From positions 17,229,001 through 17,293,000 of the forward strand of contig CM067550.1 of assembly GCA_034509755.1 (NCBI GenBank): a stretch of DNA of 64,000 bases, written 5' to 3'. Each line of letters starts with the position of its first letter. The first letter of the stretch is position 1. Shown here piece by piece: positions 11,414 through 20,722 of this stretch. The notes beneath the pieces are model-generated. The model worked only from the letters and a program-made list of their open reading frames with translations. It was not told the origin of the DNA and did not search any database. A program made the position numbers and the translations under genes. The DNA comes from Anisodus tanguticus. Taxonomy: Eukaryota; Streptophyta; Magnoliopsida; Solanales; Solanaceae.

Positions 11414-11707
11414 TTGTGTATAAAATCTAGTGAAGAAGATTACTTCAAATGGGAACACAAGTCTGATGAGGTCTTTAAATGCTACAACTACTTGGAAGAT
11501 AAGAAACTGGAGCTATCTTCTAGCACCCTAGGAGGAACCCTTATTAAACATTGGGAGCATGAGAAGGTAAAGGGGCACCCAATTGAGACTTGGAGTGCCT
11601 TCAAGGAATTTTGGAGGTGTCGCTTTGTCAATCCATATGGAAAGAAGGAGAGAACTAAACACATTCCAAAAAAAACCACTATAAGAAGGGAAGGTTACTC
11701 CAAGTGA
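11414..11707 (+). pseudogene. retrotransposon gag core remnant (Gypsy)
   Basis: This 97-codon frame contains 'DYFKWEHKSDEVFKCYNYLE' and then, about 35 residues on, 'PIETWSAFKEFWRCRFVNPY'. It matches the layout of the Retrotrans_gag core (PF03732-type: Y-x-W-E, Y.E.KK.., W..F...RF.P). The segment after RF breaks off quickly, and no zinc knuckle follows. The gag core comes after, not before, the protease remnant, so either the element is rearranged or its internal part was built from pieces. The identification rests on conserved spacing seen by eye. Confidence 0.5.
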
Positions 11708-11856
11708 AGCCAAATGGAAAAAAGAAGTGAAGGGTTTACCAAATCCTTCACAAGAGATTCTTAGCACTTGCCCCAACTCCCATGAAATTGAGAGAAAAGA
11801 TTGAGAGGCGTAAGGGAGAGAAAAGTGACAACTCTAGAGAGGAAAAATGAGAGATT

Positions 11857-12669
11857 GTGTGGAGTGATGTGAGAGAGTTATCACAGCCCAATTCTAACTC
11901 ATGTAACTTTTTCTTTTTTTCTAGTTATGTTGATAATGGTGTAGGTATTCTTGGAAGCAAACCGAATGAGAAATATCAAATTTTGGACAATCATGAGGTA
12001 ATTGAAGTTGTCCCGAAGGAGAAAATATGTCCCAAAGATGAAACTCAAGGTAAAGAAGATGTGTGTGAATTTCAAGGTAAAATAGCTAATCTCAATTCTC
12101 CAAATCATGTGAATGATCATCTTGTTGACTTGAGTATGAGTGATAGCTTATCCTTATGTGAGCTTAGTGAGTCTTTACCATGCTGTGAGCATAATTCTTT
12201 AATGATTATTGACAATGTTGTTGATATTGGTGTTCCAACACTAGTTGATCCTTTTGATGACCGAATTGATTCTTTTTATGAGATCAATTTGTGTCCACCT
12301 AGTGTTGACACGTGTGATAAGAGTGTTTGTTCATTGTCATGTGTTGAGATTGCTCATCCACTAGTTGATCCTATTGATGACCGGTTTGATTCTTCTAGAA
12401 AGATCAATTTCTGTCCAACTAGTGTGAATATTTGTGTTGATCAACTTGATTGTTATGATAACACACTAATTGAGGATCTTTGTGATGTGCTTAATAAACC
12501 TCAAATTAGTGAAGATATTGATATACTTGATCATGTGGATAGTCATGAAAAGAAAAATGCTTTAAAAATGACGGTTCTCTTTATGAGAGTGAAATTACAT
12601 GTTTTCAATCCTCATCATTCATTGATTGTTCTCTCTTTAAAGATAATATCTTATTTGATGATGACATGA
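11857..12669 (+). CDS. unrecognised protein of the non-autonomous element, Asp/Cys-rich with internal repeat
   Basis: This 270-codon frame is the longest in the element. It begins with a short hydrophobic run (FFFFSSYV) and is rich in Asp, Val, Ser and Cys. An internal repeat of about 41 residues is visible: 'VPTLVDPFDDRIDSF' then 'INLCPPSVDTCDKS', repeated as 'AHPLVDPIDDRFDSS' then 'INFCPTSVNICVDQ'. No domain of a retrotransposon enzyme is recognised. A second frame overlaps its end by four bases (12666) and may continue it after a frameshift. Many non-autonomous plant LTR elements carry such family-specific frames. The start codon is not supported by anything but position. Confidence 0.35.
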   Translation: MWSDVRELSQPNSNSCNFFFFSSYVDNGVGILGSKPNEKYQILDNHEVIEVVPKEKICPKDETQGKEDVCEFQGKIANLNSPNHVNDHLVDLSMSDSLSLCELSESLPCCEHNSLMIIDNVVDIGVPTLVDPFDDRIDSFYEINLCPPSVDTCDKSVCSLSCVEIAHPLVDPIDDRFDSSRKINFCPTSVNICVDQLDCYDNTLIEDLCDVLNKPQISEDIDILDHVDSHEKKNALKMTVLFMRVKLHVFNPHHSLIVLSLKIISYLMMT

Positions 12670-13066
12670 CTAGTGAAAATGAGGTGCATAGTGGTATGTA
12701 TTGCGATGATGAACATATAGCCACATTTGGAGGCTACAAAGTATTTGGTAATCCACTATGGGAGGATGATGCCCTCCCCGATGACGGAAAGTCCTTATTG
12801 AGGGTTTGTGGTCCACTTGATGGACCAACGACGTGTTTGGAAAAACCTTCCGAAAGTGAAGAGTGCTCTTTAAAGAAGGGCAATTTAGAAGAAAAAAACA
12901 TACTTTTTGGAAGGACTATGCTAGATCTTCTAACCTAAATGGGGAGGAGATGCTACTCAAAGCTTGGCATAGGATCGATGAGCTTAAAGATAAATCTCTC
13001 TCTCTTGATGAACTTGATTATGTGATTAACTTGTTTGTGAAGTTTCATCAAAAGAGGAGAATGTAA
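12666..13066 (+). CDS. unrecognised frame(s) of the non-autonomous element
   Basis: The frame 12666-12938 (90 codons) overlaps the end of the previous one by four bases, and 12863-13066 continues in another frame. The peptide has 'GGYKVFGNPLWEDD' and 'VCGPLDGPTTCLEKP', followed by Lys/Glu-rich sequence. Composition is protein-like, which suggests that the two frames are parts of one longer coding region cut by single-base shifts. No family is recognised. Confidence 0.3.
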
Positions 13067-13305
13067 GAGGACTTTTGGAGGGAACCTCATTGGCCAACAA
13101 CTTGGTATGATGTCACATCTTATACTTCATTTGAGGACGGTATGTATTCGTGGCTCATGCTTATTCTTGGGCTTTCTAAAGCCATAGAGGTAACTTCTTC
13201 GTGTGATGAATATGGTAGTAACACTTCTGTCGTTCATGTGATTCTTTACTAGTGTTATTACTTAATTTTATGATGGGCTTTCATGGAGAATGTAAGTAAA
13301 ATAGT

Positions 13306-13728
13306 GTGGGGGATACCTTTGTATTTGACCCCGATGTTGACTTGATAGTGGAACCTTTCTTGGGATGGGCTAGTGTAATAATTAGACTCTTGACTTGGGT
13401 TGGTTTTGTTTGTGATGTTACACTTAGCCGTGAGAGAGATCACTTGTTTCTTGACTTAAGGGAAGATATGTGTTTCTTGAATTCTAGGATCAATGTGAAC
13501 TTGCATGTTTGTTTTCCTAAATGCATTGGGTTCCTTAATTTACCATTTTGTCAACATGTCTTGAATATCCAAGTGTCTTGGGCATTATTTGGATACATAG
13601 TCTTTCTAGATCCTTATGATGCTTGGTTATATCATAAAAGTGAGCCATTTAGTGTGTTGGTTGTATGCTTTGCTTACTTTAGGTATTATCATTTGCCTTA
13701 TGATTATTACCTTGTTTGTTGTGTGTGA
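13306..13728 (+). CDS. hydrophobic open frame near the element's 3' end, unrecognised
   Basis: This 140-codon frame is rich in Phe, Leu, Val, Tyr and Cys, with possible membrane-spanning runs near residues 18-37 and 118-140. It lies between the other open frames and the polypurine tract, in the place occupied by extra frames or env-like genes in some LTR elements. Hydrophobic runs arise easily by chance in T-rich DNA, so this may not be a real protein. It may instead be 3' untranslated sequence. Confidence 0.25.
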   Translation: MGDTFVFDPDVDLIVEPFLGWASVIIRLLTWVGFVCDVTLSRERDHLFLDLREDMCFLNSRINVNLHVCFPKCIGFLNLPFCQHVLNIQVSWALFGYIVFLDPYDAWLYHKSEPFSVLVVCFAYFRYYHLPYDYYLVCCV

Positions 13729-13787
13729 GGATATGCACTCATACTCTTCTATGTCTTGCAAGGTACGAATTCGAGGACGAATCCTTT

Positions 13788-13802
13788 TGAAGAAGGGGAG
13801 GA
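13788..13802 (+). promoter_or_regulatory. polypurine tract of the non-autonomous Gypsy-like element
   Basis: The tract 'aagaaggggagga' ends where the 3' LTR begins (TGATATG at 13803). It is preceded by 'attcgaggacgaatcct', a motif commonly found just upstream of the tract in plant Gypsy elements. It would prime plus-strand DNA synthesis. Confidence 0.75.
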
Positions 13803-14072
13803 TGATATGATCCTAGAAAGTTCATGAGCGACTATGAAGGCTAAAACCCGTGATAGAGCTTCGGACATGCATTTCCATGCCACATGCCTTTTGGTGATGG
13901 AGACAGGGCATTTGGAGGCCATGGAAGGACAAGTCATAAAGGCATATATTGTGTGGATGATTGCTTAGAAGAATCATGGGGATGAGGGTCAATTCATAAT
14001 GTGGTTAGAAGTGCAAACATGACTAGAAGTGCAATTCATAGTTAAAGAGTGCAATTCGTGGTTAGGAATGCA
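13803..14072 (+). repeat. truncated 3' LTR of the non-autonomous Gypsy-like element
   Basis: The first 270 bases of the 805-bp LTR are present and then stop at 'gcaattgg', where an inverted copy begins. LTR bases 271-805, with the usual end of the element, are missing. Confidence 0.8.
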
Positions 14073-14263
14073 ATTGGTCCTCACCTCCATGATTCTTCCA
14101 AGCAATCATCCACACAATGTATGCCTTTATGACTTGTCCTTCCATGGCCTCCAAAGGCCCTGTCTCCATCACCAATAGGCATGTGGCATGGAAATGCATG
14201 TCTGAAGCTCTATCACGGGTTTTAGACTTCATAGTCGCCCATGAACTTCCTAGGATTATATCA
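14073..14263 (-). repeat. inverted copy of the LTR start, forming a hairpin
   Basis: The reverse complement runs from the LTR end 'tgatataatcctagg' through 'gaagaatcatggaggtgagg' to 'accaatt', matching the first ~190 bases of the LTR. With 13803-13997 it forms an inverted repeat with arms of about 190 bases and a loop of about 75. The junction sits in 'caattgg', a short self-complementary sequence also present in the LTR, suggesting that pairing of a few bases set the breakpoint. Confidence 0.8.
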
Positions 14264-14387
14264 TCTAGGGTTTATAATACCCCTTTTGTGCAAGAATTTC
14301 CGGTGTAAAAGATAGTTTTGTCACATTTTTTGGGGTATTTTTTAATTGTTATCAAATAGAGAAGAACTGATTCAGGCTCGGCTCAGG

Positions 14388-14480
14388 TTCATGATGGATC
14401 TAGAATTTTAAGTTTAGAGGGTTCGGGGTATCGAGTGTGAGTTTCGGGGAACCCACACATGATACCCTGGATCCGCCCCT
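14388..14480. mobile_element. small MITE-like insertion with GCTCAGG duplication
   Basis: A 93-bp segment is flanked by GCTCAGG on both sides (14381-14387 and 14481-14487). Its ends are imperfect inverted repeats containing GGATCtAG / 'aggggcggatccagg', and its middle has a further inverted pair (ggggtatcgagtgtg / cacacatgataccc). A 7-8-bp duplication fits the hAT superfamily. The flanks together read as continuous 'ggctcggctcaggctcag'. Confidence 0.45.
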
Positions 14481-14854
14481 GCTCAGGCTCAGTTTATTTG
14501 CACTAAAGCTCATCCAGCTCAACTCAATACTGTAAAAAGCACGGTTAGGCTCGACACCTTGGCCTAATTTAGAATGATTAACCATTTGTCAAGGTTAAAC
14601 GTAGAATATTATTTTCTGAGGGAGGCATATTAGAACTTTTAAATTTCCCTGGGAGCAAACTGATATTTACCCAAAGTCCCTGAGCCTGAGGGTCTCCATT
14701 CCGTTTTCATACTTCGCAATCTGAATCTCCAGAAAAAGTACTCAGGTCTCAATTTCCTCTTGCAATTCAGGTTAATCAAAAACTAAATTCTTTTTAATTA
14801 TTTATTTAATATTATAAATTCAAGAATTTGCACCTTTTGTGTTTTGTTAATGTA

Positions 14855-15072
14855 ATTGAGTGTATTTTTCATTTTTTTGACTTGGTATGTGTAAAGATTT
14901 GATCTTTTTGAATTTTGTTAGGTATAAATTGAGTTTATTTTTCATTTTCTTGATTTGGGTATATGTAAAGATTTGATCTTTTTGATTTTTTGTTAGGTAT
15001 AAATTGAGTTTTTTGTTCATTTTCTTGATTTGGATGTGTGTAAAGATATGATCTTTATGAATTTTTGTTAGG
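14855..15072 (+). repeat. 75-bp tandem repeat carrying splice-acceptor-like ends
   Basis: The sequence 'gtaaagatttgatcttt' recurs at 14891, 14965 and 15040 (period 74-75), and a more diverged copy precedes. Each unit ends in 'ttttgttaggt', which resembles the 3' end of an intron (pyrimidine-rich, then TAG|GT). The last unit runs into the Copia at 15073. The array is in the first intron of the OB-fold gene. Confidence 0.8.
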
Positions 15073-15266
15073 TGTTGATAGAATATATGCAAATATATTC
15101 TTTTGATATAATTAGTGATTTTGTATATATGTAATTATTGTAGCAATATTTTATATTAGTTAGGTGAATATTTAATTTCCGTAATTATAGCCTAGAATTA
15201 CTATTGTATATCATTTATATAAACCATTTACATTAATGAAATCAGCAAGGGGATTATTATTTTTCA
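15073..15266 (+). repeat. 5' LTR of Copia 1
   Basis: This 194-bp LTR runs from TGTTGATAG to 'ttttca', followed directly by the primer site tggtatcaacag (15267-). Its end 'atgaaatcagcaaggggatt' resembles the ends of the LTRs of Copia 2 and Copia 3 in this window, although the rest does not. Confidence 0.85.
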
Positions 15267-15388
15267 TGGTATCAACAGTCTAGGGCAAACCTTTTCCTTC
15301 TCCACACAGCTTCCGCCGCCCTTGGTCTCTCGGCCATCCCTTCTTCTTTTTTTCCCAAAACCCTAATTTCGCCACTCGTTCCTCAATC

Positions 15389-16520
15389 ATGTCTACCACA
15401 AAGAATACATTTTATCCTGCCCTTGTAGTCTCCAACATCAAGAACAACATCCTTATCGTCCTTGAAATGGAGAACGTCCAATACGCGATATGTGCGGAAC
15501 TTTTTAAAATTCACGCAAGGTCTCATAGAGTCCTCCATCACATCATTAAATCAGACAAAGTAAGGAGAAGGTGCCTTCCACCGATGCTGAAATAGAGTTG
15601 TGGGAAACTCTTGATGCTACGGTCCTCTAATAGATTTATTCCACTGTCTTTATGGACCTCTTACCGACAATTATCGAACCCGACGCCACAACAATGGAAG
15701 CTTGAAATAGGTTGCTTGATATATTCCAAGATAATAAAAAATCTCGTGCTATGACCATTTAGCAAGAATTCTCTCACATAAATATGGAGGATTTTTCGAA
15801 TGTCTCAACCTATTGTCAAAGGTCCAAGGAGTTGTCGGATCAACTCAAGAACGTCGGTGCGCCTGTCACAAATGATTGTCTCATTCTTCAGATGGTTGAA
15901 GGCCTCTCTGAGGCGTATAATGGGGTTGGAACTCTTCTTCGCCAAAGCAATCCTCTCTCGCCGTTCTACCAAGAACATTCCATGCTCACCTTAGAAGAAG
16001 CAGGGTTGATTAAAAAAATGGCAACCGGAGCCAATTCTGCCATGATGGTGGACACGTCCCACGAAACCGATGACTCTCAATCATTCATCGAAATTATGGT
16101 CAAAACTATAATAACGGGGGTGGCAAAAATGGTCAAAATAGTGGGAAAAATCGCGGTGGCGGATGTGCCGGTGGCAAAGGTGGTGGCCGCGGTGGTAACA
16201 ACGACGTCAATGGCGGTCAGCAGGGGGTCGGGCCACAAAGCACCCCTGACAGCTGGCCTGGGCCTCACGGCAGTGGCCATGGGGCCTGCCGTGGGCCAGT
16301 GGGCAGTGGCCCATGCTGCCCTGCCCGTATCTATCTCAAAATTGGGCCAGGCCCAGTGGACGGCAACAACAGCAAGCCCAGAATGGGCCTATGCCTTGCA
16401 ATTACATGGCCTGGCCTGCTTAGGCCTCGGCCACAACAAACTTTCGCTACTGCGGGCCCATTCGAATCTCCGACACCCACGAATATCGAGGCGGCAATAC
16501 ATACACTTGGGCTAAGTCAT
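15389..16520 (+). pseudogene. Copia 1 gag region
   Basis: The region starts with an ATG at 15389 and 'NTFYPALVVSNIKNNILIVL', the same opening as the gag of Copia 2 and 3. Frame is lost near 15560 and regained at 15784 ('MEDFSNVSTYCQRSKELSDQ' and 'ILQMVEGLSEAYNGVGTLLR'), the gag core that binds nucleic acid and assembles particles. A TGG to TGA stop (near 15703) and others lie between. The C-terminal part is Gly- and Ala-rich and no clear zinc knuckle is visible. The upstream 120 bases are the leader. Confidence 0.75.
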
Positions 16521-17700
16521 TCGGATGCAAATTGGTACATAGACACCGATGCTACTTCTCATATGACACCCGCGCCAGGTAATCTCTTGTCTTATTTCAA
16601 TATGAGCAAAAATAGTGGCATAATTGTTAGTAATGTAATTTAATTTCAATTCGTGTTTACGGTCACACAAATTTATCTCCCCCGAACCCATTTTTAGCGT
16701 TGAAAAATGTCCTTCATGCTCCTCACTTAATTAAATTTTTGTGTATGTTCGGATATTTTCAACTGATAATTCGGTTTCTATTGACTTTGACCCTTTTGGA
16801 TTTTCGGTGAAGGATTTTTGGATGGGAATACCTCTAATGAGATGTGATAGTCGAGGCGAGCTCTATCCCATCATCACCACCACTACCATTAAACAAGTCA
16901 TACCGTCAACGTTTGCCGCTTTAGCACCTTCCTTATGGCATGCACGTTTCGGTCATTCGGGAGCGTCTGTTTTTTTCTCCCTTAAAAACAATAAATTTAT
17001 TGAGTGTAATAGTGCTCGTAGTACTAATGTTTGTCCTTCTTATCCGTTTGGGAAACATGTTAAATTGGCGTTTGTTGCCTCAAATTCTAGTACTTTGTTG
17101 CCATTTGATATTATTCATATTAATCTTTGGACATCTCCCGTTTTGAGCTCTTTGGGCCATCGTTATTATGTGTTATTTTTTTATGATTATTCTAATTTTT
17201 TGTGGACATCTCCATTATCTAAAAAGTCTGAAGTTTATTCCACATTTCTATCATTTAGAGCATTCATCCGTACTCAATTTAAATGGAAAAATAAGAACAT
17301 TCAATGTGATAATAGAACAGAATTGGATAATGAGCCATTTAGAGAATTTTGTAAGGTTAATGGTATATCTTTTCAGTTTTCTTGTCCACACACGTCATCA
17401 CAAAATGGAAGAGCCGAGAGAAAAATCTGCACCATTAATAATATTGTTCGGACATACTACCCCATGCTTCATTACCACCTTGATTTTGGAATCATAAATT
17501 ACAAATGACTACTTACATTCTTAACATACTCCCTAGCAAAGGATTAACATATCAATCTCCACTTAAAATTCTTTATCACAAAGATCATTCGTATTCTCAT
17601 CTTAGGGTGTTTGAGTGTTTATGTTATCCTCTCTTCCCCTTCACTACAATAAACAAACTTTAAGCCCGCTCTACCGCTTGTGTGTTTATGGGTTACCCGT
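16500..17700 (+). pseudogene. Copia 1 protease and integrase region
   Basis: The protease motif near 16530 reads 'NWYIDTDATSHMT': the catalytic D-T-G has become D-T-D. The integrase (16741-17508) has the zinc-binding 'WHARFGHSG' and a C-x2-C site altered to C-x2-Y ('VCPSYPFGK'). The catalytic core is 'IIHINLWTSPVLSS', where the first Asp is Asn, 'IQCDNRTELDN', and 'NGRAERKICTINNI'. At least two catalytic residues are therefore gone. Downstream frames (17682-18011) hold the Pro/Ala-rich linker before reverse transcriptase. Confidence 0.75.
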
Positions 17701-18224
17701 CTAATCATCGTGGTTACAAATGTTATGATTTATCCTCTAATAAAATCATAATTAGTCGCCATGTCATTTTTTATGAAACCCAATTTCTGTTTGCTAAGTT
17801 GTATAATTATGTGTCCAATTCTTATAATTTTTTGGATGATGGACTCTCACCGTATGTGGTCCACCATTTGGTCCAGCCCACACCTCGACTTTCGAACCAG
17901 CAGACACCGGCATGCCCACTGCCTGTTGGCCCAGACACCTCCCGTCCTCAAAATTTGCTAGCAGGCAGTGGCCTGCTGGCCCAATTTCCACCAACCCGCC
18001 ACTTCTGCTAGCAGGCCCACTGCCTGCTGGCCCAACCCAGTCCAGCCGTCACCCAGCCCAGGTCCTCCCAACTCCTATCCAACCCACTTCTATTTCGAGA
18101 CAAGGGCCCGTTATTTGTAGCCAACAGGGCATTTTTAGACCAAAATGACATTTTAATCTCAACTCTAATGGCACTAAATCCCCCCTGCCACGTAACGTCA
18201 TGTCTGCCCTTCGTTACCCGAATT

Positions 18225-19720
18225 GAAAAATAGCCATGGATGATGAATATAATGCTCTTATTGAAAATAAGACATGGGAGTTAGTGCCCCGTCCGCCCGG
18301 TGTCAGTGTGATTCGTTCTATGTGGATTTTTACTCATAAGGAAAAATTGGATAGTTGTTTTGAGAGACATAAGGCCCGTCTTGTAGGTGATGGCAAAACT
18401 CAACAGGTTGGCGTGGATTGTTGAAATATTTAGTCCGGTGGTCAAACCGACAACTATTCGCATTGTTCTCAGTCTAGCTCTCTCAAAAGCATGGTCCATT
18501 CATTAGTTGGACGTGAAAAATGTGTTCTTACACGGTGAACTTAGGGAAACTGTATACATGCATCAACCATTGGGTTTGAGGGACCCCAATCATCCTAACC
18601 ATGTGTGCTTGCTAAAGAAGTCCTTATATGGGCTCAAACAGGCTCATCGAGCCTGGTGCAAAAGATTTGCAGATTATGTATCTACTCTTGAGTTTTCTCA
18701 CAGCAGGTCTGATCATTATCTGTTCATCTACCGTCGCGGTACTTCACTGGCATACATTCTGTTATATTTGGATGATATTATATTGACTGCTTCCTCGGAT
18801 AAACTGCGCAAGTCTATCATATCTCTTCTCAGCTCCGAATTTGCTATGAAAGACTTAGGGCCTTTGAGTTATTTTTTGGTTATAACTGTAACTCGTCATG
18901 CAGGTGGTCTATTTCTATCCCAGAGAAAGTATGCAACGTAGATTATTGTACGGGTGGCATGTCATCCTGTAAGTCATCTCCTACTCCGGTTGACACTAAA
19001 CCGAAGCTGAGTGCTACTTCTAGCACACCTTACGAGGATCACTCCCATTATCGTAGTCTTGCGAGGGCTCTTCAGTATGTTACGTTTACGAGGCTCGATA
19101 TTACTTATGTGGTGCAGTAGGTGTGTTTATTTATGCATGATCCTAGGGAAGAATACATGCACGCTCTCAAACGCATTGTGTGTTACATTTAGGGCACTCT
19201 TGATTATGGTTTACACTTATATCCATCATCGGTATCTACTCTCATGTCTTAGACAAATGCTGATTGGGGTGGATGTCCAGTCACCAGATGTTCGACATCT
19301 GGTTATTGTATGTTTCTTGGTGATAACTTGGTCTCTTGGTCGGCTAAACGTCAGGCTACTTTGTCGCGTTCCAGCGCGGATACCAAATATCGAGGGGTAG
19401 CCAATGTGGTGTCTGAGTCCTGTTGGTTGCGTAACCTCCTCTTAGAACTTCATTTTCCTATTCGGAAAGCTACCTTGGTCTACTGCGATAATGTTAGTGA
19501 AATATCTCTCTGAGAATCCTGTCCAACATCAGCGCACTAAACATATCGAGATAGATATTCACTTTGTTCGTGAAAAGGTAGCTCGTGGACAAGTACGTGT
19601 CTTGCATGTCCCTTCACGGTATCAAATTGCTGACATATTTACTAAGGGCCTTCCCTTAGTTCTGTTTGAAGATTTTAGGGACAGTCTCAGCGTCCGAAGA
19701 CCGCCCACTACGACTGCGGG
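18225..19720 (+). pseudogene. Copia 1 reverse transcriptase and RNase H region
   Basis: Reverse transcriptase starts with 'DDEYNALIENKTWELVPRPP' (18236), then breaks at 18424. It continues from 18507 ('LRETVYMHQPLGLRDPNHPN') with 'KKSLYGLKQAHRAW' and the active-site 'YLDDIIL' where Tyr-Val-Asp-Asp is usual. RNase H follows from about 18960 in shifting frames. 'WSAKRQATLSRSSADTKYRG' (19310-19400) shows the third acidic residue changed, and 'HQRTKHIEIDIHFVREKV' ends the gene. Stops at 18507, 19118 and 19191 are CAG to TAG changes. The gene ends about 19715, just before the deleted polypurine tract. Confidence 0.8.
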
Positions 19721-19914
19721 TTACAGTAGAATATATGCAAATATATTCTTTTGATATAATTAGTTATTTTGTATATCTGTAATTATTGTAGCAATATTTT
19801 ATATTAGTTTGGTGGATATTTAATTTCCACAATTATAGCCTAGAATTACTATTGTATATCATGTATATAAATCATTTACATTAATGAAATCAGCAAGAAG
19901 ATTATTCTCTTTCA
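19721..19914 (+). repeat. 3' LTR of Copia 1
   Basis: This 194-bp copy matches the 5' LTR but its first bases (TGTT) and the polypurine tract are damaged. Its last bases 'attattctctttca' are followed by g, making a pyrimidine-rich tract plus CAG directly before exon 2 of the OB-fold gene. Confidence 0.85.
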
Positions 19915-19915
19915 G

Positions 19916-20131
19916 GTGTAAATTAATAAAAATGGGTGAACCAAAGAAGCAGCAACCAGTTTTCACTAAGGTTGATCATCTTAGACCAATGGTAACAGGG
20001 CTATCTTACAGTGAAGGTTAATACAAAAATGGTAGTGCCATGTGGAAATCAAAGCCTACAGATGCGATTGGCTGAATGTTTGGTTGGTGATGAGACTGGG
20101 ATGATCATTTTCACTGCTAGAAATGATCAAG
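19916..20131 (+). pseudogene. OB-fold gene, first coding exon
   Basis: ATG at 19932 begins 'MGEPKKQQPVFTKVDHLRP', the usual Lys-rich start and first strand of plant At4g28440-type OB-fold proteins. The frame shifts by one base near 20010 (the ATG frame reaches a stop at 20019). The other frame continues 'TVKVNTKMVVPCG' and 'LAECLVGDETGMIIFTARND', which includes the strongly conserved AECLVGDET block. The exon ends CAAG|GTATTGG at 20131. The upstream acceptor is now provided by the Copia 1 3' LTR. The frame change makes a functional product unlikely unless it is a sequencing error. Confidence 0.75.
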
Positions 20132-20164
20132 GTATTGGATTTGGTATCTCATTTTTTCTTTCAA

Positions 20165-20346
20165 TCCAAAAAAATGGTAGAATAAAATTAATTACTAACT
20201 CCGTCGCTAATCTGTTGCTAAATAACTCATCGCTAACATAATTTTTTGATAATTTGTCGCTAATCGGCGCTAATAAATAGGATTAGCGATGGATTTTCCT
20301 AGTTAGCTACATAATTTGTCAATCGCTAATTCCTATATTTGCAGTG
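20165..20346 (-). mobile_element. CACTA-like fragment with TTAGCGAC subterminal repeats
   Basis: On the minus strand the fragment starts CACTGCAAATATAGG at 20346. It then shows at least six copies of (T)TAGCGA(C/T) or its complement within 150 bases. A CACTR end plus dense subterminal repeats is the pattern of CACTA transposons and their deletion derivatives. The other end is not visible. It lies in the second intron of the OB-fold gene. Confidence 0.55.
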
Positions 20347-20722
20347 GTGTTTTCTTTTCTTTTAACAGTCCAGCATTTAGTATCTATCTGTAAAAGGAGA
20401 GAATCCCAGTGTGTAATACTAACATTTTCGAGGGGCTCACAGTGGTGACAAATTTGTGTAGTTATTCTAGTTTGCTATGATATTCGTTTGAGATTAATCT
20501 AGAAATAGCGGTATAATGATAGTAAAGACTGTATCTTTAATGTTAGTTGAGTGAGCAAAGTAGATGATCTAGTTTTTGTGTTTTGGTGGTCCAATCGTAC
20601 ATTGTTGCTGTGAACTTGATGTGCTAATGCTGTTGAAGAGGAAAAACAGTAAGACTGATGAATTCCTCACCATGTACTCAAATACGGTATGTCAGTGTGA
20701 TCTAATGCTTTGGTGTCTTTCC
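20347..20722. other. left part of OB-fold intron 2, no feature seen
   Basis: AT-rich sequence without open frames, recognisable repeats or RNA genes. It ends at the target site TTTCC of Copia 2. Confidence 0.5.

Larger units (their letters stand above)
8171..14263 (+). mobile_element. non-autonomous Gypsy-like LTR retroelement ending in an inverted LTR
   Basis: The 5' LTR is 8171-8975 (TGATATG...TATCA). A tRNA-iMet primer site (tggtatcagagc) follows at 8978-8989 after two bases. The polypurine tract 'aagaaggggagga' (about 13790-13802) abuts a truncated 3' LTR starting at 13803. Between them lie protease and gag remnants and several open frames, but no reverse transcriptase, RNase H or integrase, so the element depended on proteins from elsewhere. 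The right end is an inverted copy of the LTR start ending at 14263. The flanks gctag (8166-8170) and tctag (14264-14268) match at four of five bases, as if they were a target-site duplication. Scattered LTR differences indicate some age. Confidence 0.7.
15073..19914 (+). mobile_element. Copia LTR retrotransposon 1 (RE1-like), full-length, dead
   Basis: LTRs are 15073-15266 and 19721-19914 (194 bp each). The primer site tggtatcaacag starts at 15267, and remnants of gag, protease, integrase, reverse transcriptase and RNase H follow in Copia order. The two LTRs differ by about ten bases, and the first bases of the 3' LTR and the polypurine tract are deleted ('actgcggg' runs directly into 'ttacagtag'). 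Both flanks carry AGGTG (15070-15074 overlapping the LTR start; 19914-19918), consistent with a 5-bp target duplication blurred by small deletions. Many stops and shifts make it inactive. It lies exactly at the first splice acceptor of the OB-fold gene. Confidence 0.85.

Noticed and set aside
14847..15092. Lys/Asn-rich minus-strand frame with internal repeats
   Set aside because: Product of the 75-bp tandem repeat in an intron.
15389..15595. Possible start of an intact Copia gag
   Set aside because: The frame breaks after 68 codons and later parts carry several stops; kept as pseudogene.
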